Origin: Myxococcales bacterium
GTDB lineage: Bacteria; Myxococcota_A; Polyangia; Polyangiales; JADJMO01
NCBI GenBank assembly: GCA_016709545.1
Contig: JADJMO010000030.1
Location: 58,262 to 122,261, forward strand
Length of the DNA stretch: 64,000 nucleotides
Reading direction: 5' to 3'
Under the pieces are notes generated by a model, which saw only the letters and a program-made list of their open reading frames with translations, did no database searches and was not told the DNA's origin. Positions 8,564 through 17,176 of this stretch are shown here, in pieces (the stretch's first letter is position 1; each line of letters starts with the position of its first letter). Both the position numbers and the translations under genes were made by a program.

Positions 8564-9001
8564 TCACGCCTCGGGGTGCCCGTGGGTCGCGAGCCAGCGG
8601 GCCACCTCCGCGGCGAACCGCTGCAGATCGTCGAGGCCGCTGGTCGCGGCGCCATGCACCACGGTCACGTTGATCCGGCCGTAGGCGTGCGCGACCACGT
8701 TCCGGAGCCCGACGGCCCGCCCGAGGGTCTTGGCGGTCCCGTCCGTGAGGACACCGTGCTGCGCGAGGCACGAGAACGACTGCGCCAGGTTCGCGGGCGG
8801 CGGCCACCCCTCGTCAGCGATGAGGTGACTCGCGATGTCGGCGCAGGCCTGGATCGCGAGCATCAGGTTGAACGAAACCACGTCGAGCGCGTTCTCGTCG
8901 GCCGCCAGCGCCTCCGCCGTGTCGCGGCGATTCTCCCTCACGCGCTCGATGCGGTGGGCGAGGTCGGCCAGCTTGCTGGCGACGATGTCCGGGTCGACCA
9001 T
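8564..9001 (-). CDS. hepT: HepT-like HEPN toxin of a type VII toxin-antitoxin pair
   Basis: 145 residues, all-helical HEPN protein. The RNase motif R-x4-H-x-Y is present as RNVVAHAY (Arg100, His105, Tyr107). In characterised HepT proteins (Shewanella oneidensis) this Tyr is AMPylated by the MntA antitoxin, silencing the RNase. ATG 9001 is chosen because it overlaps the mntA stop (ATGA), the usual gene order and coupling of MNT-HEPN pairs; a longer frame to 9034 is less likely. The active-site residues look intact, which matters because the partner gene is frame-broken. Confidence 0.88.
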   Translation of the reverse strand: MVDPDIVASKLADLAHRIERVRENRRDTAEALAADENALDVVSFNLMLAIQACADIASHLIADEGWPPPANLAQSFSCLAQHGVLTDGTAKTLGRAVGLRNVVAHAYGRINVTVVHGAATSGLDDLQRFAAEVARWLATHGHPEA

Positions 9002-9379
9002 CAGCGTGGCTCGCTGGCCAGCTTCGCGAGCCACGCGTCACGCATGCGATGGTAGGCGGGCCGGTCGGTCTCCAGCGTGGTCCACGCCCGGGCGCGGAAC
9101 GCTGCGAACGCGCCCCGGCGCGCCTCGTAGAGCGGACGGCCTTCGCGGACGATGGCTTGCAGCAGCGGAAAGTTCGGGTCGTCGAGCACCACCACGTCGA
9201 CATCGTGACCGGTCGCCTCGCGCAGGTCGGCCGCGAGCGGGAGCACGGCCTCGCCGGGTCCGTCGATGGCGACGTCGAGGTCGGAGTCGGTGCGAGCGGT
9301 CCCGCGGGCGCGAGCCGAAGAGGATGGCGAGCTTCACGCCGTGGGAAGCGAAGATCGGCTTCAGGGTGGGCTCGTCCAC
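9001..9379 (-). CDS. mntA: MntA-like nucleotidyltransferase antitoxin, frameshift in active-site motif
   Basis: Minimal nucleotidyltransferase. GTG 9379 gives VDEPTLKPIFASHGVKLAIL then FGSR. The signature GS-x-D-x-D is split: FGSR is in one frame and SDLDVAIDGPGEAVLP in another. Adding one base near 9313 (GSR-ARGTARTDSDLDVAID) restores a protein of about 126 residues that ends by overlapping hepT. The family transfers AMP to the HepT tyrosine. If the break is real, the toxin would be left without a working antitoxin, normally a lethal state, so an assembly deletion within the surrounding GC-rich cgcgcccgcggg stretch is the simpler reading. Confidence 0.75.
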
Positions 9380-9399
9380 CCCTCGATCCTACCACCCCT

Positions 9400-10209
9400 T
9401 CAGAACGCGAGCTTGAGCACCGAGAGCACACGCCCGTCGGTGGTCTTCACGCCGGTCGGGGGGTCGCTGTCGTAGAGGATGGCGGCCGTGGTGCCGAAGG
9501 ACACGACCTCGCTGGCCTTGGCCAGCAGCTCGATCTCGTCGAGGCTCCGGAGGTCGCGCAGGCCACCGAGCCGCGGCTGGAAGAACAGCGTGTTCTGCAG
9601 CAGCAGCCGGCCGTCGAGCGCAGCGACGCGCACCACCAGGTGGGTCGTCGCGCGCGGCTCCCAGGTCTCGGGGCGATCGGCGGCGCCGTCGGCCACCTGG
9701 ATGCGGCTGTACTCGAGCATCAGGCCGCTCCCGGCCCAGACCATCAACTCCGGCCGGTGCACGAGCACGAGCCGCACGCCGCCGCCGGCGACCACGCGGG
9801 CCTGCAGGCGCTGGAACTGGTTGCTCTGGTCCTGCGCGAACAGCTCGGTGCCGACGTGGCGGTGCCACATCGCGGTCCACCGCGCGTGCACGAAGCTCTG
9901 GCTGACGAACGCGGTGCTCGCGCGATCGGCGTAGCGCCCGCTGACCGTGAGGAAAGCGCGCTGGGACACGAAGGGGAGGCCGGTCTGCGCGGGGTACAAG
10001 CTCTGCCACTGCACCCGGCCGGCGCCGCCCACGTCGAACAGCTCGACGTTGCCGCGGGTGACGGCGAGCGAGGTCTCGAGGTTGCCCGACCAGCCGGGTC
10101 GCAGCGGGTTGGCCCGCAGCGCGTCCGCGTTGACCTGCGCCTTCGCGGGCGGCGCGAGCCCACAGAGCGCGAGCCCGCAGAGCGCCACGGTCGACCAGGG
10201 CCGCTTCAT
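9400..10209 (-). CDS. DUF481-like outer-membrane protein
   Basis: 269 residues with a clear signal peptide (MKRPWSTVALCGLALCGLA, cleavage near AKAQ). The mature sequence shows the features of DUF481/salt-induced outer-membrane proteins: GWSGNLETSLAVTRGNVE at the start, then long amphipathic strands (FVHARWTAMWHRHVGTELF, ARVVAGGGVRLVLV, LMLEYSRIQV) and an aromatic C-terminus (LKLAF). Predicted to be a barrel in the outer membrane; no enzymatic motif is seen. It stands alone, facing away from the toxin-antitoxin pair's upstream side and about 50 bases from the next lipoprotein stop. Confidence 0.75.
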   Translation of the reverse strand: MKRPWSTVALCGLALCGLAPPAKAQVNADALRANPLRPGWSGNLETSLAVTRGNVELFDVGGAGRVQWQSLYPAQTGLPFVSQRAFLTVSGRYADRASTAFVSQSFVHARWTAMWHRHVGTELFAQDQSNQFQRLQARVVAGGGVRLVLVHRPELMVWAGSGLMLEYSRIQVADGAADRPETWEPRATTHLVVRVAALDGRLLLQNTLFFQPRLGGLRDLRSLDEIELLAKASEVVSFGTTAAILYDSDPPTGVKTTDGRVLSVLKLAF

Positions 10210-10260
10210 CGCCCGCAGGTCTGCTCCATCCGCGGCCCCGCGTCACCCGTGCGGTGGCGA

Positions 10261-11400
10261 TCAGTACGCCGGCTCGACCGGCACCTCCAGCGAGGCGAGG
10301 CTCGCGGCGATCCACGGCGCGTAGGTGGCCCACTTGCCCTTGGCCACGACAAAGTGCACCACCGTCACCTCCGTGCCCGATCCATAAGCTGCATATACAT
10401 CGTGGCCGCCGTCCTTGCGGGTCGCGTCCACGCGCGACAGCGGGCCGAGCTTCGCGTCGACCGTGCTCACCGTGAGGTCGCTGCCGCCGCGCGCCTCCGC
10501 GGCGAGCCGCGCGAGCGCGCCCGGCGTCGCGACCAGCGGCGGGAGCAGCTTCGCGTGGTACACCGAGCCGCCCACCGAGAAGCCCGCTTCGTCGCGGAAC
10601 AGGAGCGCGGGGTGCCCGTCGTTCGCAGCGAGCGGATCGTCTGGATCGCCCAGCGTCGTGCCAGAGGTGGGCGTGCCCTTGGGCACCGTGTTCACCCCTT
10701 CGGGGAGCTTCATCTGGTGGGGCCCCACCGCGGTCGCCGACGGGGCGAGCTTGGTCGGCGCGCGCCAGCGGATCGGTCGCGCCGACGACGTCGGCAAGAG
10801 CACGCGGGGCAGCGCCTCCGCCCACGCCTCGACCGAGGCCGCGTCGCCGTCGACCTCGGCGTAGAGCATGTAGAGCCCGTCGTGCGCGCCGAAGTACACC
10901 GTGACGCCGGGCTTGCCGTGGGCGCCGCCACGGTTGCTCGCGACCACGACCTCCGCGGCGAGCGCCTGGCCCAGGGCCGCCGCCGTGCTCGTCACCTGCG
11001 CGTCGATCACGCCCGGCACGCGACGCAGCTCGGCCGCGGCGTCCTCGCCGGTCTCGAGCTCGTAGCGGTGGCGGATCAGGTTGATCGCCACGCGGTGCGC
11101 GCCCGACTCGTCGGCGAGGTTGCACGCGGCGAGCAGCTCGCTGTCGCCGTCGTCGACCTTGGCGGCGATCGTCACGAACAGCTCCTCGCCGAGCGGCGCG
11201 CAGCCCTTGGGCAGCGCCAGGTCCACGTTCTTCGCGTGCAGGCGCACGCCGTCGAGCGACGGCGGCGCGAAGGCCGATCGCACGGCCTCGACCGCGGGCG
11301 CCGGCGTGACGGCGCTCTTCGACGGCGGGGGCAGGCACCCGACGAGACCCCCTGACGCGACGGTGAAGAGTGCCGCGATGGTGAGAGCGATGGCGCGCAT
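10261..11400 (-). CDS. Lipoprotein of unknown function, 379 aa
   Basis: Starts MRAIALTIAALFTVASGG with lipobox LVGC, giving a mature lipoprotein with a Pro/Ala linker and then a mixed alpha/beta region of about 340 residues. No catalytic motif is recognised. Two similar-looking stretches suggest an internal duplication of a DUF-type fold (ELFVTIAAKVDDGDSELL near residue 75, VTVVHFVVAKGKWATYA near the end), but this is weak. Same strand as, and about 50 bases upstream of, the DUF481-like gene, so it may share its transcript. Confident as a gene, not as to role. Confidence 0.65.
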   Translation of the reverse strand: MRAIALTIAALFTVASGGLVGCLPPPSKSAVTPAPAVEAVRSAFAPPSLDGVRLHAKNVDLALPKGCAPLGEELFVTIAAKVDDGDSELLAACNLADESGAHRVAINLIRHRYELETGEDAAAELRRVPGVIDAQVTSTAAALGQALAAEVVVASNRGGAHGKPGVTVYFGAHDGLYMLYAEVDGDAASVEAWAEALPRVLLPTSSARPIRWRAPTKLAPSATAVGPHQMKLPEGVNTVPKGTPTSGTTLGDPDDPLAANDGHPALLFRDEAGFSVGGSVYHAKLLPPLVATPGALARLAAEARGGSDLTVSTVDAKLGPLSRVDATRKDGGHDVYAAYGSGTEVTVVHFVVAKGKWATYAPWIAASLASLEVPVEPAY

Positions 11401-11504
11401 GCTCTAGCGTTTCGCGGAGCACGCGCCTGGTCAACCTCTCGGCGGTGGGCAGCGACGTGCGCTGCCCACCCTACAAGACCCCACCCGCGGTCAGCGGGCG
11501 CGGC

Positions 11505-12710
11505 TCACTTGCACGCGCCCTTGGACACGGCCGAGATCGAGGCCGCGCGCGCCGTGCAGGCGTTGCTGTAGGTCTTGCCGTCGCAGCCGCAGACCGGGGC
11601 GTACTCCTTGGTGCAGGCCGTCGGCGGCTCGGTGCACGCGCCGGTCATGTCGCTCGCGCCGCACATGGTGCCGATCGGGTAGTCGCAGAACAGACCCTCC
11701 TGGCAGCCCTTGCCGAGCAGGCCGCCGCAGGTCGCGCCGACCTCGCCGCCGCACGCGCCGGTCTTCTCGACGCTGACGCCGGCCGAGGCCGCCGAGCAGG
11801 CGTTGCCGTAGGTCTTGCCGTCGCAGCCGCAGACCGGCTTGTAGATCTCGATGCACGCCTCGGGGCGCTTGGTGCACACGCCGGACGCGTCCGCGCGGCC
11901 ACAGTTGGCGGTGGAGGGGAACGAGCAGAAGTAGCCGTCGGCGCAGGGGCCGGTGCCGCGCCCGCCGCACCGGGCGCCGTCGCCGCCGCCGGCCTTGGGC
12001 TGGGTGTAGATCTGCGACGGCACGAACGTGCGCCGCCCGCCGGAGAGGTACGTGTCGCCCGCGACGAGCACGCCGATCTTCCGGTCGCCGAAGGCCGCGG
12101 TGATCTCGGGGACGAGGCCCGTCGGCAGCGCCTTGGTCGCGAACGCGTGCACGGGGCGCGAGGTCGAGAGGTTCAGGTACGAGAGGTCGTACGAGGCGCA
12201 GGCGAGCGACATGCACTTGACCTCGCGCTGGGTGAACCGCGAGAAGTAGCCGGTCGCGGTGGCGCCCTCGATGCGCGCCTCCCAGCCCTCGCTGGCCACG
12301 AGGGTCGATGCGGTCGTCGGGCCGACCTTGCGTGCCTCGATCTTGCCGCGCACGAGCGCGGTGCCGGCGCGCACCTTCTCCTGGAACGCGGCCGCGTCGA
12401 CGAGGCCGAGCGCCTTCCAGTCGAAGTCGGCGACGTAGCACTCCGACTGCCAGCTGCCGTCCGCGCACTGCGCCTGGGCGCGGTTGACGCGCGCGACGTA
12501 GACGCCGCCGCACATCGGCCACGCACACTTGCGGAAGTCCTGGCGCACGACGCGGAAGAACGTGTACTGGCCCGCGGCCGCGAGCGCGTCGTCGGTCGCG
12601 CCGACCTCACCCTCGAGGGTCTCCTCTTCTCCATCGACGGACTGGGCGGCACACCCCGCGAGCGAGAGACCGGCGGCGCAGAGGATGGTGGCAGCAAGGA
12701 ACGAACGCAT
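11505..12710 (-). CDS. Lipoprotein with DUF6748-like domain and two Kazal-type inhibitor domains
   Basis: 401 residues. Signal and lipobox at MRSFLAATILCAAGLSLAGC. Residues about 45-200 resemble the DUF6748 domain seen in myxobacterial secreted proteins (QYTFFRVVRQDFRKCAWPMC). Two Cys-rich modules follow, each containing a Kazal core: IYKPVCGCDGKTYGNACS and EYAPVCGCDGKTYSNACT. Between and before them are CGGRGTGPCADGYFCSF-type modules. Kazal domains inhibit serine proteases, so this surface lipoprotein may protect the predator from its own or prey proteases (inference). ATG 12710 starts the signal; the region to 13004 is a divergent promoter region shared with the radical SAM operon. Confidence 0.8.
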   Translation of the reverse strand: MRSFLAATILCAAGLSLAGCAAQSVDGEEETLEGEVGATDDALAAAGQYTFFRVVRQDFRKCAWPMCGGVYVARVNRAQAQCADGSWQSECYVADFDWKALGLVDAAAFQEKVRAGTALVRGKIEARKVGPTTASTLVASEGWEARIEGATATGYFSRFTQREVKCMSLACASYDLSYLNLSTSRPVHAFATKALPTGLVPEITAAFGDRKIGVLVAGDTYLSGGRRTFVPSQIYTQPKAGGGDGARCGGRGTGPCADGYFCSFPSTANCGRADASGVCTKRPEACIEIYKPVCGCDGKTYGNACSAASAGVSVEKTGACGGEVGATCGGLLGKGCQEGLFCDYPIGTMCGASDMTGACTEPPTACTKEYAPVCGCDGKTYSNACTARAASISAVSKGACK

Positions 12711-12965
12711 GGTGGACCCCTTCGTGGTGCCTTGCGGGCGACTCCGCAGGCGGGGCCAGGTATGGCTGATGGGGCCGATGTAGTCAAGGGGGAGCGTGAA
12801 TGCGTGATGGTGCGCAAGGTCGAGCTGCGAGCCCATCCACGAACCCGTCGCGTCACGACGACGCACGCACCGTCGGTGTCGAGTCGGTGGCAATCCATCG
12901 CCGGATCAAGCGCCTCGCGCGAGCGCGACCATGGTCGACGGACCAGCCAGAACGTAGCTCGCCCT

Positions 12966-12979
12966 TGCACCGCGGTGCA
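12966..12979. promoter_or_regulatory. 14-bp perfect palindrome upstream of radical SAM operon
   Basis: TGCACCGCGGTGCA reads identically on both strands and ends 25 bases before the ATG at 13005, in the 294-base divergent gap between the Kazal lipoprotein and the radical SAM gene. The position fits an operator for a dimeric regulator of the operon. No regulator gene adjoins it, and a single occurrence in G+C-rich DNA could be chance. The rest of the gap shows no further clear promoter. Confidence 0.3.
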
Positions 12980-13004
12980 TCGACCTACAAGATCCCACCC
13001 TTCC

Positions 13005-15008
13005 ATGAGCAACGCCGCTTTCCCCCTCGAGGAGCCCGCCTCGAGCGCTGCCTCGCACAACGGGCCCGACGCCCGCGATCGCTTCGTTTCCGAGGTCGCC
13101 CGTGCCGCTGCCGTCCAGGGCCCCGAGCCCCGCAGTGAGCTCGCCCTCGCCGTCGAGAGCGCCTTCACCCGCGCCGCCGGGCTGGCCTGGCCCATCGTGC
13201 AGCGGCTCAACGGTCTCTTCCCTGGCGCGCCGATCCACCCGAAGTGGGCCCCTGCCCCGCTGCTCCGCCGCAGCGAGCGCACCTACCCCGAGCTCGGCTT
13301 CCCGCGCACCACCGACTCCCTCTGCCCCAAGTGCATCCCCGAGGCCCGCGCCGCGGTGCTCTCCGGCGAGCGCGATCTGCGCGCGCTGATCGACGGCAAG
13401 CCCGGCGAGATCAAGGCGCAGATCGTGGAGCGCGACGGGCGCATCGAGATGCACAAGGACTGCCCCGTGCACGGCCACTTCGAGGACGTGCTCTCGATCG
13501 ACCCCGCGTTCATGAAGCGGATCGAGAAGCTCTACCCGGGCCGCGACTACCTCGCCCCGCTGACGAGGCTGCGCGACCACGGGTCGAGCACCATCACCCA
13601 CGGCCGCGGCGCGGTGCTCACGGTCGACCTCACCAACCGCTGCAACATGATGTGCGACCCGTGCTTCATGGACGCGAACCAGGTCGGCTACGTCCACGAG
13701 CTCGAGTGGGCCGAGGTGAAGCAGATCCTCGACGACGCGGTCTCCGTGCAGCCCAAGCGGCAGATGAGCATCCAGTTCTCCGGCGGCGAGCCCACGCTGA
13801 GCCCGCTGTTCCTCGACGCCGTCCGCTACGCGCGCGAGGTCGGGTATTTCGCGGTGCAGTGCGCCACCAACGGCGTGCGCTTCGCCCAGGATCCCGAGTT
13901 CTGCGTGCAGGCGCAGAAGGCCGGCCTGCGCATGGCCTACCTGCAGTTCGACGGCGTCACCAACCACGCCAACTCGCACCGCAAGGTCGGCAACCTGTTC
14001 GACGTGAAGCTGCGCGCGATCGAGAACCTGCACGCCGCCGGCATCCAGGTGATCCTCGTTGTCACCGTCGTCAACGGCGTGAACAACGACCAGGTGGGCC
14101 CCATCGTCGAGTTCGCCATCGAGAACGCCGACAAGATCACCGTGGTGAGCTTCCAGCCGGTGAGCTTCACCGGCCGCGACGAGGACGTGAGCGAGGCCCG
14201 CCGCGCCGCCCAGCGCTACACGCTGAGCCACCTCGCGTGGGATTTGAAGAAGCAGCTCCACACCCTCGAGCCGCACCGCGACTGGTTTCCGCTCTCGGCG
14301 ATGGGCCCGTTCAGCGACCTCACCGACCAGCTGCTCGGCGAGCAGGCCGACTGGGGCAGCGTGAAGTGCGGCTGCCACCCGAACTGCGGCGTGGGCACGG
14401 TCCTGTTCGTCCACAAGGAGACGAAGCAGATGGTGCCGCTCACGGCGTTCCTCGACGTCGAGCAGCTCATGCTCGACGTGCAGGACATCACCGACGCGGC
14501 CCACGGGCGCGCCCTCACCCTGGCCGAGCTCGCGGTCGCGCTGCTCAAGAACTTCAAGCCCGAGAAGGCCCCGCCGGGCTACGGGTTCGCCGATCTCGTC
14601 AAGCAGTTCATCAGCCAGACCGGCGCCCGGGGCAAGCGCATCGGCGAGCACGAGACCGACCACGAAGAGTTCCCGTGGCGCGTCCTGTTCGTCGCGGGCA
14701 TGTGGTTCCAGGACCTCTTCAACTACGACTTCCGCCGCACCGAGATGTGCATCATCCCCTACGGCACGCAGCTCGGCGAGATCAGCTTCTGCGCGTACAA
14801 CACGGGCGTCGGCTTCCGCAGCATCCTCGAGAAGATGAAGGCCAACGCCACCGTCGCCGACTGGTACGCCGAGAAGGGTCGCCACCCCGTCTACGCCAAG
14901 AACCAGAAGCTCGATCTCCCGCCGTCGCTCGGCACCATCCGGCTGCCGGAGAGCGCCCTGCAGCTCGAGGCCGAGTCTCGCGGAAAGCGGCGCCTCCGCA
15001 TCGTCTGA
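13005..15008 (+). CDS. Radical SAM enzyme, Tes/MJ0619-like
   Basis: 667 residues. An N-terminal metal-binding-like region has SLCPKC (Cys107, Cys110) and DCPVHGHF (Cys153), resembling the extra Cys-rich domain of archaeal tetraether synthase Tes and MJ0619-type proteins. The radical SAM core follows with canonical CNMMCDPC (Cys213, 217, 220), the SAM-binding FSGGEPTLSP, and a long C-terminal region with CGCHPNCG near residue 455 that could hold an auxiliary cluster. In that family, 5'-deoxyadenosyl radicals activate unactivated C-H bonds of lipid chains or methylate cofactors. No signal peptide. First gene of a putative four-gene operon; the lipid or cofactor substrate is inference. Confidence 0.85.
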   Translation: MSNAAFPLEEPASSAASHNGPDARDRFVSEVARAAAVQGPEPRSELALAVESAFTRAAGLAWPIVQRLNGLFPGAPIHPKWAPAPLLRRSERTYPELGFPRTTDSLCPKCIPEARAAVLSGERDLRALIDGKPGEIKAQIVERDGRIEMHKDCPVHGHFEDVLSIDPAFMKRIEKLYPGRDYLAPLTRLRDHGSSTITHGRGAVLTVDLTNRCNMMCDPCFMDANQVGYVHELEWAEVKQILDDAVSVQPKRQMSIQFSGGEPTLSPLFLDAVRYAREVGYFAVQCATNGVRFAQDPEFCVQAQKAGLRMAYLQFDGVTNHANSHRKVGNLFDVKLRAIENLHAAGIQVILVVTVVNGVNNDQVGPIVEFAIENADKITVVSFQPVSFTGRDEDVSEARRAAQRYTLSHLAWDLKKQLHTLEPHRDWFPLSAMGPFSDLTDQLLGEQADWGSVKCGCHPNCGVGTVLFVHKETKQMVPLTAFLDVEQLMLDVQDITDAAHGRALTLAELAVALLKNFKPEKAPPGYGFADLVKQFISQTGARGKRIGEHETDHEEFPWRVLFVAGMWFQDLFNYDFRRTEMCIIPYGTQLGEISFCAYNTGVGFRSILEKMKANATVADWYAEKGRHPVYAKNQKLDLPPSLGTIRLPESALQLEAESRGKRRLRIV

Positions 15009-15192
15009 GGCAGAGCTCGACTTGACACCACGTCACCGCTGGACCTCACTAGGCGCGTGACCAAAGGCATGCCGCTCGACCGCCACGGCTCTCGCCGGGC
15101 AGTGCGCTGCGGCTTCACGTGAGTGTGAGTCGTCGACCGCGTGACGCGTCGTCCTCCACGTCGTCCTCCACTGCCAGCCTTTCCGAGGTCTC

Positions 15193-16365
15193 ATGCCCCA
15201 CGTCTATCGTCTCGATGCCGCCTCTGCTTCCGCCGCCGAGAAGGCGCAGTCCATCACGCGCGACGAGATCGCGCCGCGCGCCGCCGCCACCGACGGCGAC
15301 CGTACGTTTCCCTCGACGCAGATCGCCGCGCTCGCCAAGCACGGCTTGCTCGGCCTGACCGTGGACACCGCCCACGGCGGGCTCGGGCTCGGGCCGCGCG
15401 CGTTCTGTGCCGTCGTCGAGGCCATCGCCGAGGGCTGCGCTTCGACCGCGATGGTCTACGTGATGCACGTCGCCGCGCTGCAGGCCATCCAGGGCTCGAC
15501 CACCGTCGCTGGCAAGGACGCGCTCCTGCGCGAGGCCGCGACGGGCGAGCACCTGACCACCCTCGCCTTCAGCGAAAAGGGCTCGCGCTCGCAGTTCTGG
15601 GCGCCGGTCTCGCAGCTCGTCGCCGAGGGCGACGCGTGCGTCGTGAATGCGGACAAGTCGTGGGTGACCTCGGCCAACCACGCCGCCTCGTACGTGAGCC
15701 TGTCGCAGAAGCCGGGCGCCGCGAACCCGGGCGAGAGCACGCTCTACCTCGTGCGCCGTGGCCAGGCCGGGGCCGAGATCTCCGCCGCGGGCTTCGACGG
15801 CCTCGGCTTGCGCGGCAACGACTCGGCGCCGGTCACGCTGAAGGGCTATCGCGTGCCGGGCGGCGACCTGCTCTCCGAACAAGGCAAGAGCGAGGCGCTC
15901 GTGATGGGCGGGGTGCTCCCCTGGTTCGCGATCGGCACGAGCTCGATGGCGCACGGCCTCTGTCGCGCGGCGTTCGCCGCCACGCAGAAGCACCTCGGGG
16001 CGACCGGCTTCGCGCACACGGGCACGGGCCTCCGCGACCTGCCCAACCTGCGCGCGCGGCTCGCCCAGATGAGCGTGAAGACGGAGCTCTCGCGCTCGCT
16101 GCTCGGGCACACGCTCGATCACCTCGAGGCGCCGAGCGAGGTCACGCCGCTGTACGTGCTGCAGGCGCGCTACGCGGCGCTCGAGGCCTCGGTCGAGGTC
16201 ACCGACCTCGCCATGAAGGCCTGTGGGGGCGCGGCGTTCAGCAAGCACCTCGCCATCGAGCGGCTGTTCCGCGACGCGCGCGCGGGCTGGGTCATGGCGC
16301 CCACCGCCGACCACCTCCTCGACTTCGTGGGCCGCGCGTTCACCGGTCTCCCCCTGTTCGGTTGA
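15193..16365 (+). CDS. Acyl-CoA dehydrogenase-fold flavoprotein, catalytic Glu not seen
   Basis: 390 residues with the full acyl-CoA dehydrogenase fold: helical N-domain (AALAKHGLLGLTV, GGLGLGPRAF), beta-domain (LAFSEKGS, KSWVTSANHA), and C-terminal helices (AMKACGGAAFSKHLAIERL). The usual C-terminal signature with catalytic Glu ('IYEGT') is replaced by RDARAGWVMAPTADHLLDF. That PT-x-D pattern is more like DszC/C-terminal type 2 flavin monooxygenases than true acyl-CoA dehydrogenases. It may therefore oxygenate or reduce-and-bind O2 rather than desaturate a CoA ester (inference). Start ATG 15193; 184 bases after the radical SAM gene and four bases before the PhnD-like gene. Confidence 0.85.
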   Translation: MPHVYRLDAASASAAEKAQSITRDEIAPRAAATDGDRTFPSTQIAALAKHGLLGLTVDTAHGGLGLGPRAFCAVVEAIAEGCASTAMVYVMHVAALQAIQGSTTVAGKDALLREAATGEHLTTLAFSEKGSRSQFWAPVSQLVAEGDACVVNADKSWVTSANHAASYVSLSQKPGAANPGESTLYLVRRGQAGAEISAAGFDGLGLRGNDSAPVTLKGYRVPGGDLLSEQGKSEALVMGGVLPWFAIGTSSMAHGLCRAAFAATQKHLGATGFAHTGTGLRDLPNLRARLAQMSVKTELSRSLLGHTLDHLEAPSEVTPLYVLQARYAALEASVEVTDLAMKACGGAAFSKHLAIERLFRDARAGWVMAPTADHLLDFVGRAFTGLPLFG

Positions 16366-16369
16366 ACCC

Positions 16370-17176
16370 ATGAGCGACAACATCCTCCTCGGCGCAGTGG
16401 CCTACGATCCCAAGGTGGTCTCCATCTGGGAGGGCATCCGTGACTACTTCCAGGCCGCGGGCGTGGCGTTCGACTTCGCCCTGTTCAGCAACTACGAGCG
16501 GCAGGTCGAGATGCTGCTCGAGGGCAAGATCGACATCGCCTGGAACACCCCGCTCGCCCACGTGCGGGTGAAGAAGGCGACCGGTCAGCGCTCGCTCTCC
16601 CTCGGCATGCGCGACAGCGACCGCGATTTTCGTTGCAAGGTCGTCGTGCGCAAGGACGCGGGCATCCGTTCGGTGAAGGACCTCCCCGGCAAGACGCTCG
16701 CGGTCGGCAGCCGCGACTCCACGCAGGCGCGCATCCTGCCGTTGCACTTCCTCGCCACCGAGGGCGTGGACCTCGCGGCGGTGAAGCTCCTGCCGTTCGA
16801 CACCGACCTCGGCAAGCACGGCGACACGGGCACGAGCGAGATCGACGTGCTCGCGGCGCTCCGCGACGGGCGCGCGCAGGCCGGCACCGTGGGCGATCTG
16901 ATCTGGGTGCTCGAGCAGGCCGCGGGGCGCATCGACCCTTCGCAGCTCGAGGTGCTGTGGACCTCGCCGGGCTTCGACCACTGCATGTTCGACGCGTTGC
17001 CGAGCCTCGCCGAGCAGAAGAGCGAGGCGTTCACCAAGGCGCTGTTCGCGATGTCGTGGGACGACCCGGCGCACCGCCGCCTGCTCGAGCTCGAGGGGCT
17101 CAAGCAGTGGATGCCGCCGCGCGAGGAGGGCTACGCGTCGCTCGTCGCCGCGCTCGACGCGCAGGGCGGCTGGTGA
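16370..17176 (+). CDS. PhnD-like periplasmic-binding-fold protein without signal peptide
   Basis: 268 residues. The fold resembles phosphate/phosphonate ABC substrate-binding proteins (PhnD/PF12974 type): LGAVAYDPKVVSIWEGIRDY, IDIAWNTPLAHV, VRKDAGIRSVKDLPGKTLA, and VLWTSPGFDHCMFDALP. Unlike transport components it starts directly with the first strand (MSDNILLG), without signal peptide or lipobox, and no permease or ATPase adjoins. It is therefore probably cytoplasmic and may bind or present a pathway intermediate, or have turned into an enzyme. Such signal-less relatives also occur in biosynthetic roles. ATG 16370 follows the flavoprotein stop by four bases; the stop overlaps the next gene (GTGA). 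Confidence 0.8.
   Translation: MSDNILLGAVAYDPKVVSIWEGIRDYFQAAGVAFDFALFSNYERQVEMLLEGKIDIAWNTPLAHVRVKKATGQRSLSLGMRDSDRDFRCKVVVRKDAGIRSVKDLPGKTLAVGSRDSTQARILPLHFLATEGVDLAAVKLLPFDTDLGKHGDTGTSEIDVLAALRDGRAQAGTVGDLIWVLEQAAGRIDPSQLEVLWTSPGFDHCMFDALPSLAEQKSEAFTKALFAMSWDDPAHRRLLELEGLKQWMPPREEGYASLVAALDAQGGW

Noticed and set aside
12906..14885. 659-codon open frame antisense to the radical SAM gene
   Set aside because: Low-complexity Ala/Val/Glu/Arg translation without any motif; the plus-strand frame has a complete radical SAM signature.
15022..15051. TTGACA as -35 box of the flavoprotein gene
   Set aside because: No acceptable -10 hexamer at 16-18 bases (only ctcact/tcacta), so not called as a promoter.
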